In this document: in pieces, positions 22,191 through 32,995 of the stretch
How the letters are laid out: every line of letters starts with the position of its first letter
Position numbering within the stretch: position 1 is the stretch's first letter
Assembly: GCF_036323735.1 (NCBI RefSeq)
Contig: NC_086034.1
Location: 30,558,439 to 30,622,438, forward strand
Origin: Rattus norvegicus
Taxonomy: Eukaryota; Chordata; Mammalia; Rodentia; Muridae
Length of the DNA: 64,000 bases
Direction: 5' to 3'
Notes under the pieces: model-generated
Told to the model about the DNA's origin: nothing
Database searches by the model: none
The model's input: only the letters and a program-made list of their open reading frames with translations
Position numbers and translations under genes: made by a program

Positions 22191-22599
22191 ATAAAAGAGT
22201 ACATTAAATGGTCATTCTTTTGACTGAGACAAGACACGTTTTTATATTAAACAAGTTTTTTATTTATTGAAAGAGTTATTTATTGAAACTATTGTTTCTA
22301 ACTCAACTGTGAGACCATTGATAATATCTTTTTTATGAAGACATGGTAACCAAGTCATAACAAGGTGAAATATTTGTGATACATTGGAAACAGTGTATTA
22401 AAAATTCAGCCAGTGAGGCATTCATAGACTAAGAGACTGTTCCTTTTTTCCTGTCCTTTCTACCCTCCATCTAGCTTCTGTTCTTCCTTCTCCCTCATTT
22501 TGGTTCTTTGTGAATTTTACATCATATACCCAAATCCTTCTCATACCTCAGCCCCCTTTATCCTTGTAACTTCATCCCCAACGGAGAAGAAGTAAAAAT
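22191..22599. other. Unrecognised sequence
   Basis: No gene signal. Slightly pyrimidine-rich towards 22440-22570. Confidence 0.4.
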
Positions 22600-24230
22600 C
22601 TTGTAGTGGAAGCTATGCTGAGCACATTGTGTCCCACGGTAAACCCTGTGTCTACATTTCTTTGCTTGCAAATGTTCATTGCAATGACTCTTTGCATATG
22701 AGGCGTCTGGCTCTGCTACTATACTGGAGCCTCACTTGGACTCTTCCCAGATATCCTGTTGTTTCCCAGTGTCAAGGAGATCCTGTAGTTTTGGAATTAT
22801 TAAATCAGTCCCTTCATGCTCTCCAGCAGTTAGTTGATCAATGGGGGAGATGGGGAGTGTGCCAAGTCACAGCTCTCGATTTGGGCCTGAGAGGTATCTG
22901 AGCGGGTCAGCCAGATGGTTCCCCTGCTCTCAGGCCCTTAGAGCCAGCTTACCAGCAATTCCAGCTACCAGGCCTAGCTCTACCCTGCTGCCCACTGGAG
23001 GTGCAAAGTTCATTCTACCAAGGCTTTCAGCTGGTGAGGGACAGGGCCAGTACTACTATCGTGACTCAGGGTTATCTTTCCTGCCTGTCATAGATGGCAA
23101 GGGATGAAGGAGGAGAGAAAGATATTTCTCCCTCATCTGTCTGTGCCACAACTCAGAAGCTAAGAGGCAGTGTAGGTTCTCCTGCACGTACACACTCAGG
23201 GACAGCTCACCTGCAACCCCCATATCTAAGGCCAGCTCTACTGTACTGACCAGATGAGTGCAGGGTCTACTCTCCTGAGTGCTGTAGCAGGTGAAGGGCA
23301 GGGCCAGCTCTCCTACTCTTATGACCCCAAGAATCCAGTCTCCTGCCTATTCTATGTGGTAAAGATTTTCACAACATCTCCAAGGAGATGAGTGGTAAGG
23401 CCAGCTCCCTATTCTCCCATACTCCTATTCTCAGGTCCAGCTCACCCACAGCTCTGGCAATGTGAAGGTCCTGCTCTCCCAGGATGAGAGCTGGCTAGGT
23501 CCAGGATCAACTCTGCTACTTATAGGATCATTTATCTCAAGATGCACAGGGAAAGGGTGGGAGCACTTTTGCACAGCTCTCAGAGATTAACATGTCCTTG
23601 GGAGGCAGCTCAGACAAGGGATGTCTGCCTGGCCTTTTGTGGTAATAGAGCCACTGCTGTTGCAGAGCCATGAATTCAGATGTGGTCTCCACAGTGGCAG
23701 CACAGGTCAGGACCCACCATGTTTCCAGGTAGCATCACTGGCAACTCACATAAAGCTCAAGCTCTCCCTCACTAAGCTCTAGGCTCCAGTTCTGCCTCTC
23801 TTCATTGCGCCACACCCTTCTGTTTCTCTACTTACTTGTTTCTCATAGTAGCACCAGGTATCTTTGAGTGTCTGGGGTCACCTCAGGAGTTGTCTCAGGA
23901 GTGCTATGCACTGTTCATGCTTTATGGTGTTGGGTAGGGGTCATCTATGTCATGGTCAGCCTGTCTTGGGTCTGCACGACGTTGGTCTGGTGGTCATTTC
24001 AGTCTAGTTCCCTGAACAGCCCCCATGTTGCTGGTCTGTTGTAATCTTAGGCTCCATACTCACTATGGCCTGCAGAAATGGGCCCTTGGGAGGGTTGCCT
24101 GTCTTAAGTTCACTCCTGCCTGAGGCTGGAGATCCAAGGTCAGGTTCTTCTAGTCTCTGGCTTGTTCCCCATCCTGGGAGCCCGTTCAGGCCTCCCTGAC
24201 ACTGAACTGGTGGTCATTTCAGATTCTCTC
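22600..24230 (+). repeat. Long rodent repeat with internal GGGCCAGCTCTCC-type blocks
   Basis: About 1.6 kb, GC-richer than its surroundings. It carries recurring blocks such as AGGGCAGGGCCAGCTCTCCTACTC, GACAGCTCACCTGCAACCCC and GGTCCAGCTCACCCACAGC roughly every 80-150 bp. The lead-in (CTTTGCTTGCAAATGTTCATTGCAATGACTC) belongs to a repeat I know from rodent DNA but cannot name. No frame stays open across it. A piece at 38995-39645 has similar style and may be the 3' part of the same family. Confidence 0.5.
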
Positions 24231-24389
24231 TCCCCACACCCCCCAGGGAGTGTTAGGCTGCTAATCATTCAGATGTTCCAAGTCAGAACATAGCCTCTTT
24301 CCTCTCTGCAAGCTACTGATGCACACGTGACATAGCAGCCACACCTGCATCACCTCTGGTTGCAGGGTTCTCAATAATATTCTAGTTGA

Positions 24390-24485
24390 ATAGAATATTA
24401 TTATGTTAACCCAGAATAGCCTTAAATTTATCCTCCTCCTATTCTGGTCTCCCAAATGCTAGGATTATGCATATAAACCTCCATT
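24390..24485 (-). repeat. B1 SINE fragment, diverged
   Basis: The plus strand shows AACCCAGAATAGCCTTAAAT followed by CCTCCTATTCTGGTCTCCCAAATGCTAGGATTATG, the complement of a B1 (7SL-derived) right end, with many substitutions. Confidence 0.6.
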
Positions 24486-25004
24486 CTCCACTCCTTTATT
24501 CTCAGTTATCCAAGCTATGAAAGGAATATTAAGTAAATTCAAAACGACCTTTATACTTTTCTGCCAAAGACAAAATTTCATACCTGTGGTAGCAATGATA
24601 ATTTTTTTCCCACAACAGAGCTTTCTTTACTTCACCACACAGAAACTATTTATAAATAGAACTGTGGGGGGTGATGAAGAGCACGTTGTTTAGTATAATA
24701 AAGTTTGTTTGCTTGATAATTAATTTGTAGTCATAACATCAAACCTAACGTGAAAGAAGAATACTATTTGTGAGAGAAGAAAACCTTGTATTTTAAGTAA
24801 TAAAATAAATAAAATCCACAATGAAACATATCAAACATTCCCCAGTGGGGATATATTTGGCACATTTGTTTCATTCAAGTACGTCATTTGTCATTTGATT
24901 GCTAGGGGCCTCAGTAATAGCCATGTGTTTTTATAACCCTGTTTCCTCAGAGATGTGTGCAATGTTTATAAAGGAAAAACGTCATCCTGCTCTTATAAAT
25001 CATG
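24486..25004. other. Unrecognised sequence leading to CTCF motif
   Basis: AT-rich, no repeats recognised. The last 120 bp look like single-copy sequence. Confidence 0.4.
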
Positions 25005-25020
25005 ACCACCAGGTGGCAGC
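25005..25020 (+). promoter_or_regulatory. Candidate CTCF binding site
   Basis: ACCACCAGGTGGCAGC fits every position of the vertebrate CTCF core consensus (RCCACYAGRKGGCRSY). It lies in sequence that I do not recognise as a repeat, so it is not a B2-borne site. CTCF with cohesin anchors chromatin loops in an orientation-dependent way, and this motif reads forward on the plus strand. Occupancy cannot be judged from sequence. Confidence 0.7.
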
Positions 25021-25934
25021 ATCGCTCCTTTTTCCTCTACAGAAACCAGGCGATTAGAGAATGATGTCATAGCTTTCTACTTAGTACTCTGAAGACCTAA
25101 GATTCAAGTCCCAGAAATTTTACTGTTTAGTTCTTAGCATGTACTCGTTAGTTCTCTATGTTGTGCCTGTTGGTTAGAGTAAACACGGTTAACATTTTCC
25201 CTTAGGCCAACATCAATATTTTTGTGAAGAAATTAAAAGAAAATAAAACAGAAAATTAGTATCCCACCAAAACCTTGCTAGTTGTGATGGTTTGTGGTTC
25301 AGCTCACAGCAACCATTTGAAATATAACTAAAACCACCAACAATTTTTGAAGACGGCGTGAGAAATCAGAAGGTATGTTGCAATTACCAAGATTCCTGAG
25401 ATCATTTTGCTCAGGATTGTCATTCTAGCACCTGTCCACCTAGGGAAAGACAACCCTGGGCCACAGTGCAAAACCTTGCCCCCAAACCGGATAAACAGCA
25501 GCGACCCTGAAGCAGATAGTTCAAAACCATTCATGTAGAGTTGTCTGTTTCTTGTAAGAAGACTGTATCCTGCAGGGAGCTCCGCATTAGAAGGAAATGC
25601 CTGAGCAGCTTTGTCTGTGACAGGAAGAAAACTGAACACCAGACATGCCGGAAACACAACTCGGTCACCTCTTTTATGACAAGCATCCACTCACTGGCAA
25701 CTGGCATATGTGACTTTTCACATTTCCATTGACTTCCTTGATGATTCGGGTTCATACAGTTCCATTTCACTCTGACCTATGGAATGTTCTGGATGTGTGA
25801 GCTTCTGTGATAAAAAAAGACGAGGATAGTAACATTTCATAACTGTAATTCTACAAAACACTTGTGATAATAACTCCACTGTTAATTGTGAAATGGTATG
25901 AGACAATTACTGTCGGTCTCCATGTGCTAATATG
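25021..25934. other. Unrecognised sequence
   Basis: Contains a 120-codon open frame on the minus strand (25328-25690) with no domain or splice context that I trust. Otherwise no signal. Confidence 0.4.
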
Positions 25935-25948
25935 TACACACACACGCA

Positions 25949-25988
<40 letters not shown>
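25935..25988. repeat. (CA)n microsatellite
   Basis: CA repeat with CGCACGCG interruptions at its start and a long pure block. Confidence 0.95.
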
Positions 25989-25992
<4 letters not shown>

Positions 25993-26236
25993 AACAATAC
26001 ACATATCTAATCATAAAATCAGTAGAAGGGGCAAGAATAGCAGCTAGCATCTTCATCTCTCGGTTCCACCTCAAACTCATCTTTTTTTGTCTGCTTTTGG
26101 ATAACTATATCTCTTACAAATGTTGAACTTGAAAAGCATTGGGATTACAGTTGATTATTTTCATGATATCCTTTCTCTTGTCCAGTGACATCTCTCTCTT
26201 ATTTATTCTCTTTTATTTCATCTAATGTCATATATA

Positions 26237-26610
26237 ACACATTCACATTTCATTTCTGTTGCTGTGTTAAATTCCCGGGACAAGGAGCAACTTGGAAGAG
26301 AATGGATTCATTTTGGTTGATAATTATAAGCAGTCCATATTTCAGGAATGTCAGTGTTGTAGGAATTTGAGTCATCTAGTCACAGCCAGTCAAGAGCTGG
26401 AGAAATGAATTCACATAGGTTCACCTGCTTCCTCACTTGTGCCCAGCTGAATTTCTTTACTTTTATCCACTTAAGGTTTCTGGGCCTAGAGAATAGTGCC
26501 ACTCACAGTTGGCTATGTTTCCATATGAATTTACTTATTTAAGGTACTCCTTCTACCCCCAGACATGGCCACAGGCCTATCCAATGAAAAATCTGCCTCT
26601 AATATGATTC
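26237..26610 (-). repeat. Rodent medium-reiterated repeat, diverged
   Basis: TTTCTGTTGCTGTGTTAAAT and GAGCAACTTGGAAGAGAATGG with TTTTGGTTGATAATTATAAGC at the start mirror the reversed 9640-9990 repeat. The rest is heavily mutated. It is probably an older member of the same family in opposite orientation. Confidence 0.5.
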
Positions 26611-27589
26611 TCTTTCCAGATGGTATAATATTATGTTAGCTTGATAATTAAAGAACCAGCACAACAAATATAAACAAGTATAGATTCACAAATAACTAAC
26701 ACAAATAAGTTTTACATGCAGCTACACATTGATTTCCCTGCATTTTAGAAATAGGCTTCATCATCTGAATTCATGATCCAAATGGAATCCACTAGAAGTT
26801 ATTATTTTCCTTTTTAAGGATGAAACTGAAGATGTTTCTGTTCTTATTTCAACCCACTGTTATGTGCCTCAGGTTTGGGTCACTGTAGCTCACTGTGTGA
26901 ACAGTTTGCCTTGTGTAGAGCACTGGAGGCTAAAAAGGGCCATTGCAATAGAATAAAAAAATACAGCATGGACTTTCTGGGTTTTTGTCTGCTTACTTGT
27001 TTTGTTTTTAAATCTTAATCTCTCTTTTGGTGTTATGGTTCCATTTTCCTTTATGTTTTATATAACACAAGAAGTGAAAGATAAAGAATATTCAAGGGCT
27101 AATAAATAGCATTTCATGTAAAACTATCTACCATAAAGAAATAATAAGAATAAATATAATAAAAATATATCAATTTAAATAGTTTGACTCTATAACTTTA
27201 TAATTATTGGATTAAGATTATTGGATTAACTACTGCAGGACTATGTAATTCTCTAAGAATATTTTCTATCAATATCTTGTAGCTCCTTCTGGATCATATG
27301 TGAGTTTTGTCTCATGTTAAAATCCTTATTGCTTTTTATTTTCCTCGAAGTGTCCTTCCAAGGCAGTTAGTCCTAGGGAAGGCTGCAAACATCACAGGCA
27401 GGATGAACAGAAAAGGATGCTAACTATCTTCTCAAGAAAATCAAACTGGGAAAGCTGTGTTTTTCATGAAATCTAAGAAGTCATTTGTCTAAAGCAAGCT
27501 CATGATGACATTGTTTTTGCTTTGTTCTGTTTATTTGTTTGTTTTTTGAGTAAATGTGTAAAATATTTTTTGTGGGGTAAGTAACTTAT
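26611..27589. other. Unrecognised AT-rich sequence
   Basis: About 1 kb with no gene or repeat signal. Confidence 0.4.
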
Positions 27590-27720
27590 TCAGATGGGAA
27601 AGAGCATAGACCCTGAACCTTGTTGAACCTTGTTGGAGTGCAACCCCTGGATTTGTCACTTCCGGGTGCCCAATTCAGGCACCTTTTTCTGTAACCTCTG
27701 CAGTCCCTCAGCCAGACCTT
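27590..27720 (+). repeat. Possible MIR SINE fragment
   Basis: AAAGAGCATAGACCCTGAA, TGGATTTGTCACTT and CTGTAACCTCTGCAGTCCCTCAG follow the spacing of the ancient mammalian MIR element. The match is weak and a chance fit cannot be excluded. Confidence 0.3.
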
Positions 27721-28254
27721 TGCTTTGCCAAGTCATCCAGAACAGTGAACACGTGGGGACTGCTACACATTGTTAAGCTAACAGTAGTTCTTATCTCCTT
27801 CTTAGAGTAGACAGTTCTACTCTATAAATTCTTTGTAAAGAAAGTTTCCCTGGTTGGAAATAGAATCTATGATTAATTTATTGCTTTTATAGCAATAGCA
27901 TGGGAGACTGAGGACAGGAAACAAGCATTAAGTAGTGAATTTTACAAACCCTTTAAAATGCTCATATCTGGAGGTCTGACAGGATCAGAAACATTGATTT
28001 TAAGGTAAAGTTAAACATTCAAAGTTCAAACCATCTTGAGGAATATGATAGCCCCTGGCTCTGCTACCTGCTCTCCTATTTAGGTGGGGTTTATCTGTGT
28101 ATATTGGAAAGATCAATACTCTTCAAAGAGATTGCTTTCTTTTTAAACGTTGTTCTCTTCAGAGTATGTTCATGCTGTTGTCCTGTCTTCAAACATGCTT
28201 CTTCTTCTTCTCACTGCCAGTTTCCTTAATTCCATCAAACAGATATCTTTTAAA
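27721..28254. other. Unrecognised sequence
   Basis: No gene or repeat signal seen. Confidence 0.4.
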
Positions 28255-28535
28255 AATGTTAAATATTGGCTAATACAATACCAGGACCCCTGGGAGCTCT
28301 CAGAATCTGAGCCATCAACTAAAGACCCAGGACCTCTGCTGTCTTGTTTCAGTGCAAGAGGATGCTCCTAATCTGACAGAAGTTTGATGTGTGAGGGGTG
28401 GGGGTGGGGGTTACTCTGAGAGGGTCCTACCCTCTCAGAGGAGAAGGAAGTGGGGGGATGCAGGGGAGGAACTCAGCGATGGGGTCTTTATTTGGGGTGT
28501 AAATAAATAAATGAATGAATAAATTTTAAAAAGAG
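28255..28535 (+). mobile_element. L1 (Lx-like) 3'-UTR fragment
   Basis: The order ACCAGGACCCCTGGGAGCTC, a G-rich run (GGGGTGGGGGTGGGGG), CCTCTCAGAGGAGAAGG, GGGGAGGAACTC and TTTGGGGTGTAAATAAATAAATG is that of an older rodent L1 3' end with its A-rich tail. No coding part remains. It contains a perfect 11-bp stem-loop at 28414-28440. Confidence 0.65.
28414..28440. other. Perfect 11-bp stem-loop
   Basis: CTCTGAGAGGG and its exact complement CCCTCTCAGAG are separated by TCCTA. It lies inside the L1 3'-UTR fragment, next to the G-rich run. It could be a structural part of that repeat's RNA or a chance palindrome. Confidence 0.7.
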
Positions 28536-29824
28536 TAGGAAGGACCTGCCTCTAGGGTGGGTGGGCTGGAGTCATGAACCAAATGAAAAAGGAAAGAGAA
28601 GAAATCCAAGTAAGCACCAGCATCCCTTTCTCTGCTTCCCAAACAATGACACAAAGTGTGCAGCTGTCTCCTATTCTTACCCCCATTTTTTCCCACTATC
28701 CTGAGCTACAGCTTTTCTTAAACCATGACTGAAAATGAACCGTTTCTTTCTTAAATTCCTTAGTTTTCATTTTGATCAAATGAATGGGAGACATAGCAAA
28801 TACAACTGCCTTTAGCGGAATCTCTGTTTTGTTCTATGTGCATCCCTGCTGACTTATGGAGGCTACTTCTTTGCTCTCTTTCATTATCCCGTAGTCAGAA
28901 TCCATTCTCTTTTTCTACCCCGGTTTTTCAGAGGAGCAGAGAACCTAGTGAAAGCAGGTTCTTCTCAGGTCCAGCCCATTCAGGTGTTCTTTACAGAGCA
29001 TTTGGCCAATAAGAATGAAATAGGCAATGTATTTAAAAGCATCTGCTTCCTCTGGAGTTAGATTTCAATCTAAATCAAACTGATATAATCCGGATTTATT
29101 ATTTTTCCACTGAAGTCCCTTTTCATGCAGTCTTACAATATGTTTTTTTATGAAGGGTACCATCCTTTTCCTCCTGCTTATGAAAGTCACTATACATGTG
29201 AATTTTTCTTGTCGTCTTCAGGTTGATTCATGAACATAAACCAAAAATATGAACTTATTCCAGGTATCTATTTTTGATCCATAAAAAGCAGTTCCTTAGA
29301 CAGGCTATTTTGTTGTTGTTGTTGTTGTTGTTGCTAAGATCTGTGTGGAGACTGTGTTGGATGTTGACAGTGTCTCATTTCCAGGTTGTAATTAGTATAC
29401 AATGTAATCAAGAGGCCACCTGTTTACGCATCAATCACCAGGCTACCATATAGAATAACAAATACCATTCCAGTTTTTCAATGATTTTTATGAAGTAAAG
29501 CTTTACAAGTGGCCTCTTTTTCATTAATTATTTTGTGCATATATTCCAAAAATATAACCTTCTCAGTGTGTATAATATTACTTGCATGTATATATGCTTT
29601 CAGTGTTGACTATTTGGTATTGAACAGACATTTGATGCATTCTTCCCTGGAAAAGACTATTTCTTCTACTCTCGAAATTCCTCTGTTGCCTTTAGGTCTA
29701 TGCATCACTGAGACCATGTATTTGAGAGAAGTCATGGACAGGTTTGTGGGGAAATTTGGAGGGAGGAGAGGGGAAAGAAAAACAATATATTATTTATTTA
29801 TATTTATTATATGTACAAAGAAAC
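28536..29824. other. Unrecognised sequence with (TTG)n
   Basis: Contains a (TTG)8 run at 29310-29333. A 119-codon open frame at 29509-29868 runs into AT repeats and carries no domain. Confidence 0.4.
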
Positions 29825-29888
29825 AAGCATATATATACATATATATGCTTGATATATATCAAGCTTGATATATATATATATCAAGCTT
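29825..29888. repeat. Cluster of overlapping AT palindromes
   Basis: Three perfect inverted repeats touch one another: 29825-29850 (12-bp arms AAGCATATATAT, 2-bp centre), 29847-29864 (GCTTGATATATATCAAGC) and 29861-29888 (28 bp, centred on TA repeats, with HindIII-type AAGCTT ends). Such clusters can extrude cruciforms and are prone to rearrangement. An ID element is inserted about 20 bp away. Confidence 0.9.
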
Positions 29889-29906
29889 CTTTTTCCTGTG
29901 TTCTTT

Positions 29907-30003
29907 TTTTTTTTCTTTTTTCTATTTTTCGGAGCTGGGGACCGAACCCAGGGCCTTGTGTTTGCTAGGCAAGCGCTCTACCTCTGAGCTAAATCCCCAA
30001 CCC
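29907..30003 (-). mobile_element. ID SINE (rat)
   Basis: Complement of the ID body with a T-rich tail. The perfect 15-bp duplication TTTCCTGTGTTCTTT is at 29892-29906 and 30004-30018. It interrupts an older repeat whose halves lie on both sides (29883-29906 and 30004-30060). Confidence 0.95.
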
Positions 30004-30060
30004 TTTCCTGTGTTCTTTATATAAACTACCAACAGAAGATAAAAGTTAGATCCTCCAATC
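30004..30060 (+). repeat. Partial copy of the 30546-30890 repeat
   Basis: TGTTCTTTATATAAACTACC and ACAGAAGATAAAAGTTAGATCC match TGTTCTTTACATAAGCTGCC and ACAGAAGATAAAAGTTGGATC at about 30763-30802. The two copies lie ~750 bp apart in the same orientation, a local duplication or two insertions of one family. Confidence 0.65.
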
Positions 30061-30449
30061 TCAATATATTATATATGATATATAAATATATATAAGATTG
30101 TATTATAATCTCATAAAATAGTAATAAAAATGTTTACAAATGGCTTCCATGGCTCCTGAGAGTTACTATGTCATATGGAAGCAAACCAATAGAGCGTTAT
30201 TATCTTACATTATCTTTCAGTTTCCTTCAGTAATACTTAATAATGTTGCATCAAAAACTGTGCAAAAAATTAAAGTCTAACAATGAGAATGTACAGTGGC
30301 ATCATCCTATTGGAAGTAAACAGAAAAATACAAACTATTAGGGGAAAATGATTAAGAAGTCTCGTATTGACATTTGCAACTACACTTGTATATTTTCTGA
30401 GCTATTATTAAAAAATGCAATTAGTAATAGTCAGGGTTCCGTACAGGAA
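30061..30449. other. AT-rich unrecognised sequence
   Basis: Begins with an ATATAT patch (30060-30110). Nothing else is recognised. Confidence 0.4.
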
Positions 30450-30491
30450 ATCTCTCTCTCTCTCTCTCTCTCTCAGCTGTTGCTGAGCTGT

Positions 30492-30545
<54 letters not shown>
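30450..30545. repeat. (TC)n and (GA)n in inverted array
   Basis: A TC tract (30450-30473), then CAGCTGTTGCTGAGCTG, then a GA tract (about 30494-30545). The tracts are complementary and the spacer itself pairs (CAGCT/AGCTG), so the whole can fold into one long hairpin. Ser/Leu- and Arg/Glu-rich frames over it are artefacts of the repeat. Confidence 0.9.
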
Positions 30546-30548
<3 letters not shown>

Positions 30549-30890
30549 GAGATTTATTAGAGTGGCTTATGCATGTGGACCAGCTCATCCAACAATGGCT
30601 GATCTAAGAATCTTGCTCAATCCACAGGGCTGGGTAGCTTATCTTGTCTCCAGTATTTATCCTAATCCCAAAGAAGTAAGTGCTGACACCAGTGCAGGTT
30701 CTAATAGACCTGCTGGCAAGAGTGAGATCAAGCAGGTTAAAAAAAAACAAACTTTTACTCATGTTCTTTACATAAGCTGCCAACAGAAGATAAAAGTTGG
30801 ATCTTTCCATCTCAAAAGATCTGAATTAAAGGTATATCTTCCCATCTCAAAGACCCAGATTAAAAGTGGTTGTTCCAACTTCAATGATTT
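30546..30890 (+). repeat. Rodent dispersed repeat (name uncertain)
   Basis: GGAGATTTATTAGAGTGGCTTATG, CCAGCTCATCCAACAATGGCTG, CAGTATTTATCCTAATCCC and AAGCTGCCAACAGAAGATAAAAG occur in an order I know from a common rodent repeat. It is overlapped by a 142-codon open frame (30562-30990) that is not a gene: its C-terminal part runs through the CAAA microsatellite. Confidence 0.5.
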
Positions 30891-30926
30891 AATAAACAAA
30901 CAAACAAACAAACAAACAAACAAACA
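30890..30926. repeat. (CAAA)n microsatellite
   Basis: About eight AAAC/CAAA units, probably the tail of the preceding repeat. Confidence 0.9.
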
Positions 30927-31539
30927 CCTGTACAGGTATTTTTGGTTTTTAGTTAAATCCAGATGCAGTCTAGTTGACAGCCAAGAATAACTATCATGGT
31001 ACTATTGCCTGAGAACATAGCCCAGAAAAGAGTTCTTGCATTATATTCAAAGTACTTGATGAACTAGTTTGGAGGAGGAGACTGTGTGAAATCTTCAGAG
31101 CACAACTGGGTGAGAACGCAGATCTTTATAATATCTCCTTTGGATTTGTTTTGTATGGTTTATTCCGGAAGGAGTAGAGGAGGAAGAGTTGTCACATTTG
31201 ATATCACCTGTCACATAAATGTAACAGGATAATGGAGGAGTCTAAACTTTTATCACTTCCAATCACATCTTTGTACATTGCTCTGACAAATCTCAAATTT
31301 CAGCCCTTTAGTGTCATTCCAGCAACACTCCATAGGCTTCTTTCTATTTCTAGTTATAAGACATTCAATCCAGTTGCAATTTCAATTTCATGTTTTCTGC
31401 TTTGCTCATTTAACTCTGACAGACATAACTATAGAACGAGGTGTCTGTTTTCTATGCCTCCTTCACCATTCACTGACTTCAAGATGGCACTGGAGGAGGC
31501 AAGTAAAAGTCTTCTCAAGATTCGCCTGAGGGCTAAGGG
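30927..31539. other. Unrecognised sequence
   Basis: A 132-codon open frame at 31232-31630 has no domain and ends inside a repeat-like segment. I do not call it a gene. Confidence 0.4.
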
Positions 31540-31690
31540 CTTTTTCTTACATATTCTTCACCCTGGTCTTTTGAGACAAGGTCTTTCGTTTAACTTAGAG
31601 CTCACTGACTTAGTTAGATATGATGACTAGCTGGTCTAGGGACTCTCCTGTGTCTGACTCCCCAGCTTTGAGATTATAACCATCTTTCCA
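31540..31690. repeat. Diverged rodent SINE-like fragment (name uncertain)
   Basis: TTTTGAGACAAGGTCTTTCGTTTAACTTAGAGCTCACTGACTTAG and CCCCAGCTTTGAGATTATAACCATC follow the same dispersed repeat as at 21700-21880 and 37450-37570. Confidence 0.45.
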
Positions 31691-32844
31691 GATCAGTATT
31701 TCAAAATTCTGATTTAGATGATCAGACTCACTACACAAAGCTGTCTCAGTAGCTTTTACTCACCTTTGATTCACAAGCATCAAAGATAAATGTATGAAAA
31801 CTCAAGAAATGTATGAAAACTGCAGCAGAATGCTAGACTAACTCTGAGATCCTGCTGATTATAGGGTACTGTGTCTAACCGATATTACACCATGGAACCA
31901 ACTCTAATAATCGGCAGATTGATAGGAGATCTCAGGCAACAGTAGAGATGATCAATTACCAGAAACATGAGTACCGACGTCTCTTAAGAAAATCATCCAA
32001 AAGCTATGGACTCATCCATGCTATTGTTCCTGACTGCCTTAGAAGACTCCTGGACAGTCTCATTTTGAAAGGGCAAACTAGATGCAATAGCTTTTAATTA
32101 TTGCAAATGAAGAAAACTCAGTAGGATAAAAATGACCATATGTATCTAACTCAATTTCAGACTTTACTGTAAACTTATATTCCTGTGAGTCTCTTACCAC
32201 TTGGTGACATGTGTTTTGTTTGTGCAGAAACTGAATTAAATGTGGTGAACTTACATACTTTTATGACCCAATATTTGGGGTTGAGAAAAATCAATGTGCA
32301 ACAGCAATAGTGTAGAGGCCTTTCCCAAAAGTTTTCGCTCTAATCCAGCCAAGGGTTTGAGTGGGTATACTTTTATAAGGTAGTTGACCTTGTGTCTGTT
32401 ACTACTTCAACTCTCTGTAGTTTATTTCATTCTGAAAAATAGAGATGGTGGAAAGAGCAACATAATTGATTTACTTTAATTTTCCTTTAATATAAATAGG
32501 TAATTAAATTATTTAAATGAGTTCCACATGCAAAACAATTAAATGCCAACATAGAAGAAATATTCACATGCAATAGCTACAATTGTTAAAAATCTATCCA
32601 CGAGTTTAGTTTATTAATAGTAATTTTATAGAGGAATAAAAGTAAACCTGGATATAAATTGTGTCTAAGAAGACTGCTGTTCACAAAAATAATTCACATA
32701 TTTCAGAAAAATAGGTAAACATTTCTAAGTGCAATTTGTAACAGATTTTTAAATTATAGTACATCTTTGACAATGAATGCAATGGAATCTATAATCTGTA
32801 AATGAATGCAAATAAAATTTATTTAAAAACTGAGTTAAGGCTTG
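31691..32844. other. Unrecognised AT-rich sequence
   Basis: About 1.15 kb, no gene or repeat signal. Two short ATGTATGAAAACT repetitions lie near 31792-31820. Confidence 0.4.
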
Positions 32845-32995
32845 GCTAGATAGAGCAGAGTTTTAGAACTTTTGCTGCCACTTTAGAGGATAAGACGTTC
32901 ACAGTGGTAACTACATGCAACTCCAGATCCAGGGCAGGCAACTGTTTATTCTGACCTCTGCACACACCTGCGTAATTAACACACATACACAAAAT
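32845..32995 (+). repeat. B3/B2 SINE, diverged
   Basis: AGGCTTGGCTAGATAGAGCAGAG, ACTACATGCAACTCCAGATCCAGGGCA and CTGACCTCTGCACACACC with ACACACATACACAAAATTAAGG match the plus-strand B3 layout from head to tail. Confidence 0.7.

Noticed and set aside
25328..25690. 120-codon minus-strand open frame
   Set aside because: No motif, low-complexity absent but also no family; length is within chance for 64 kb.
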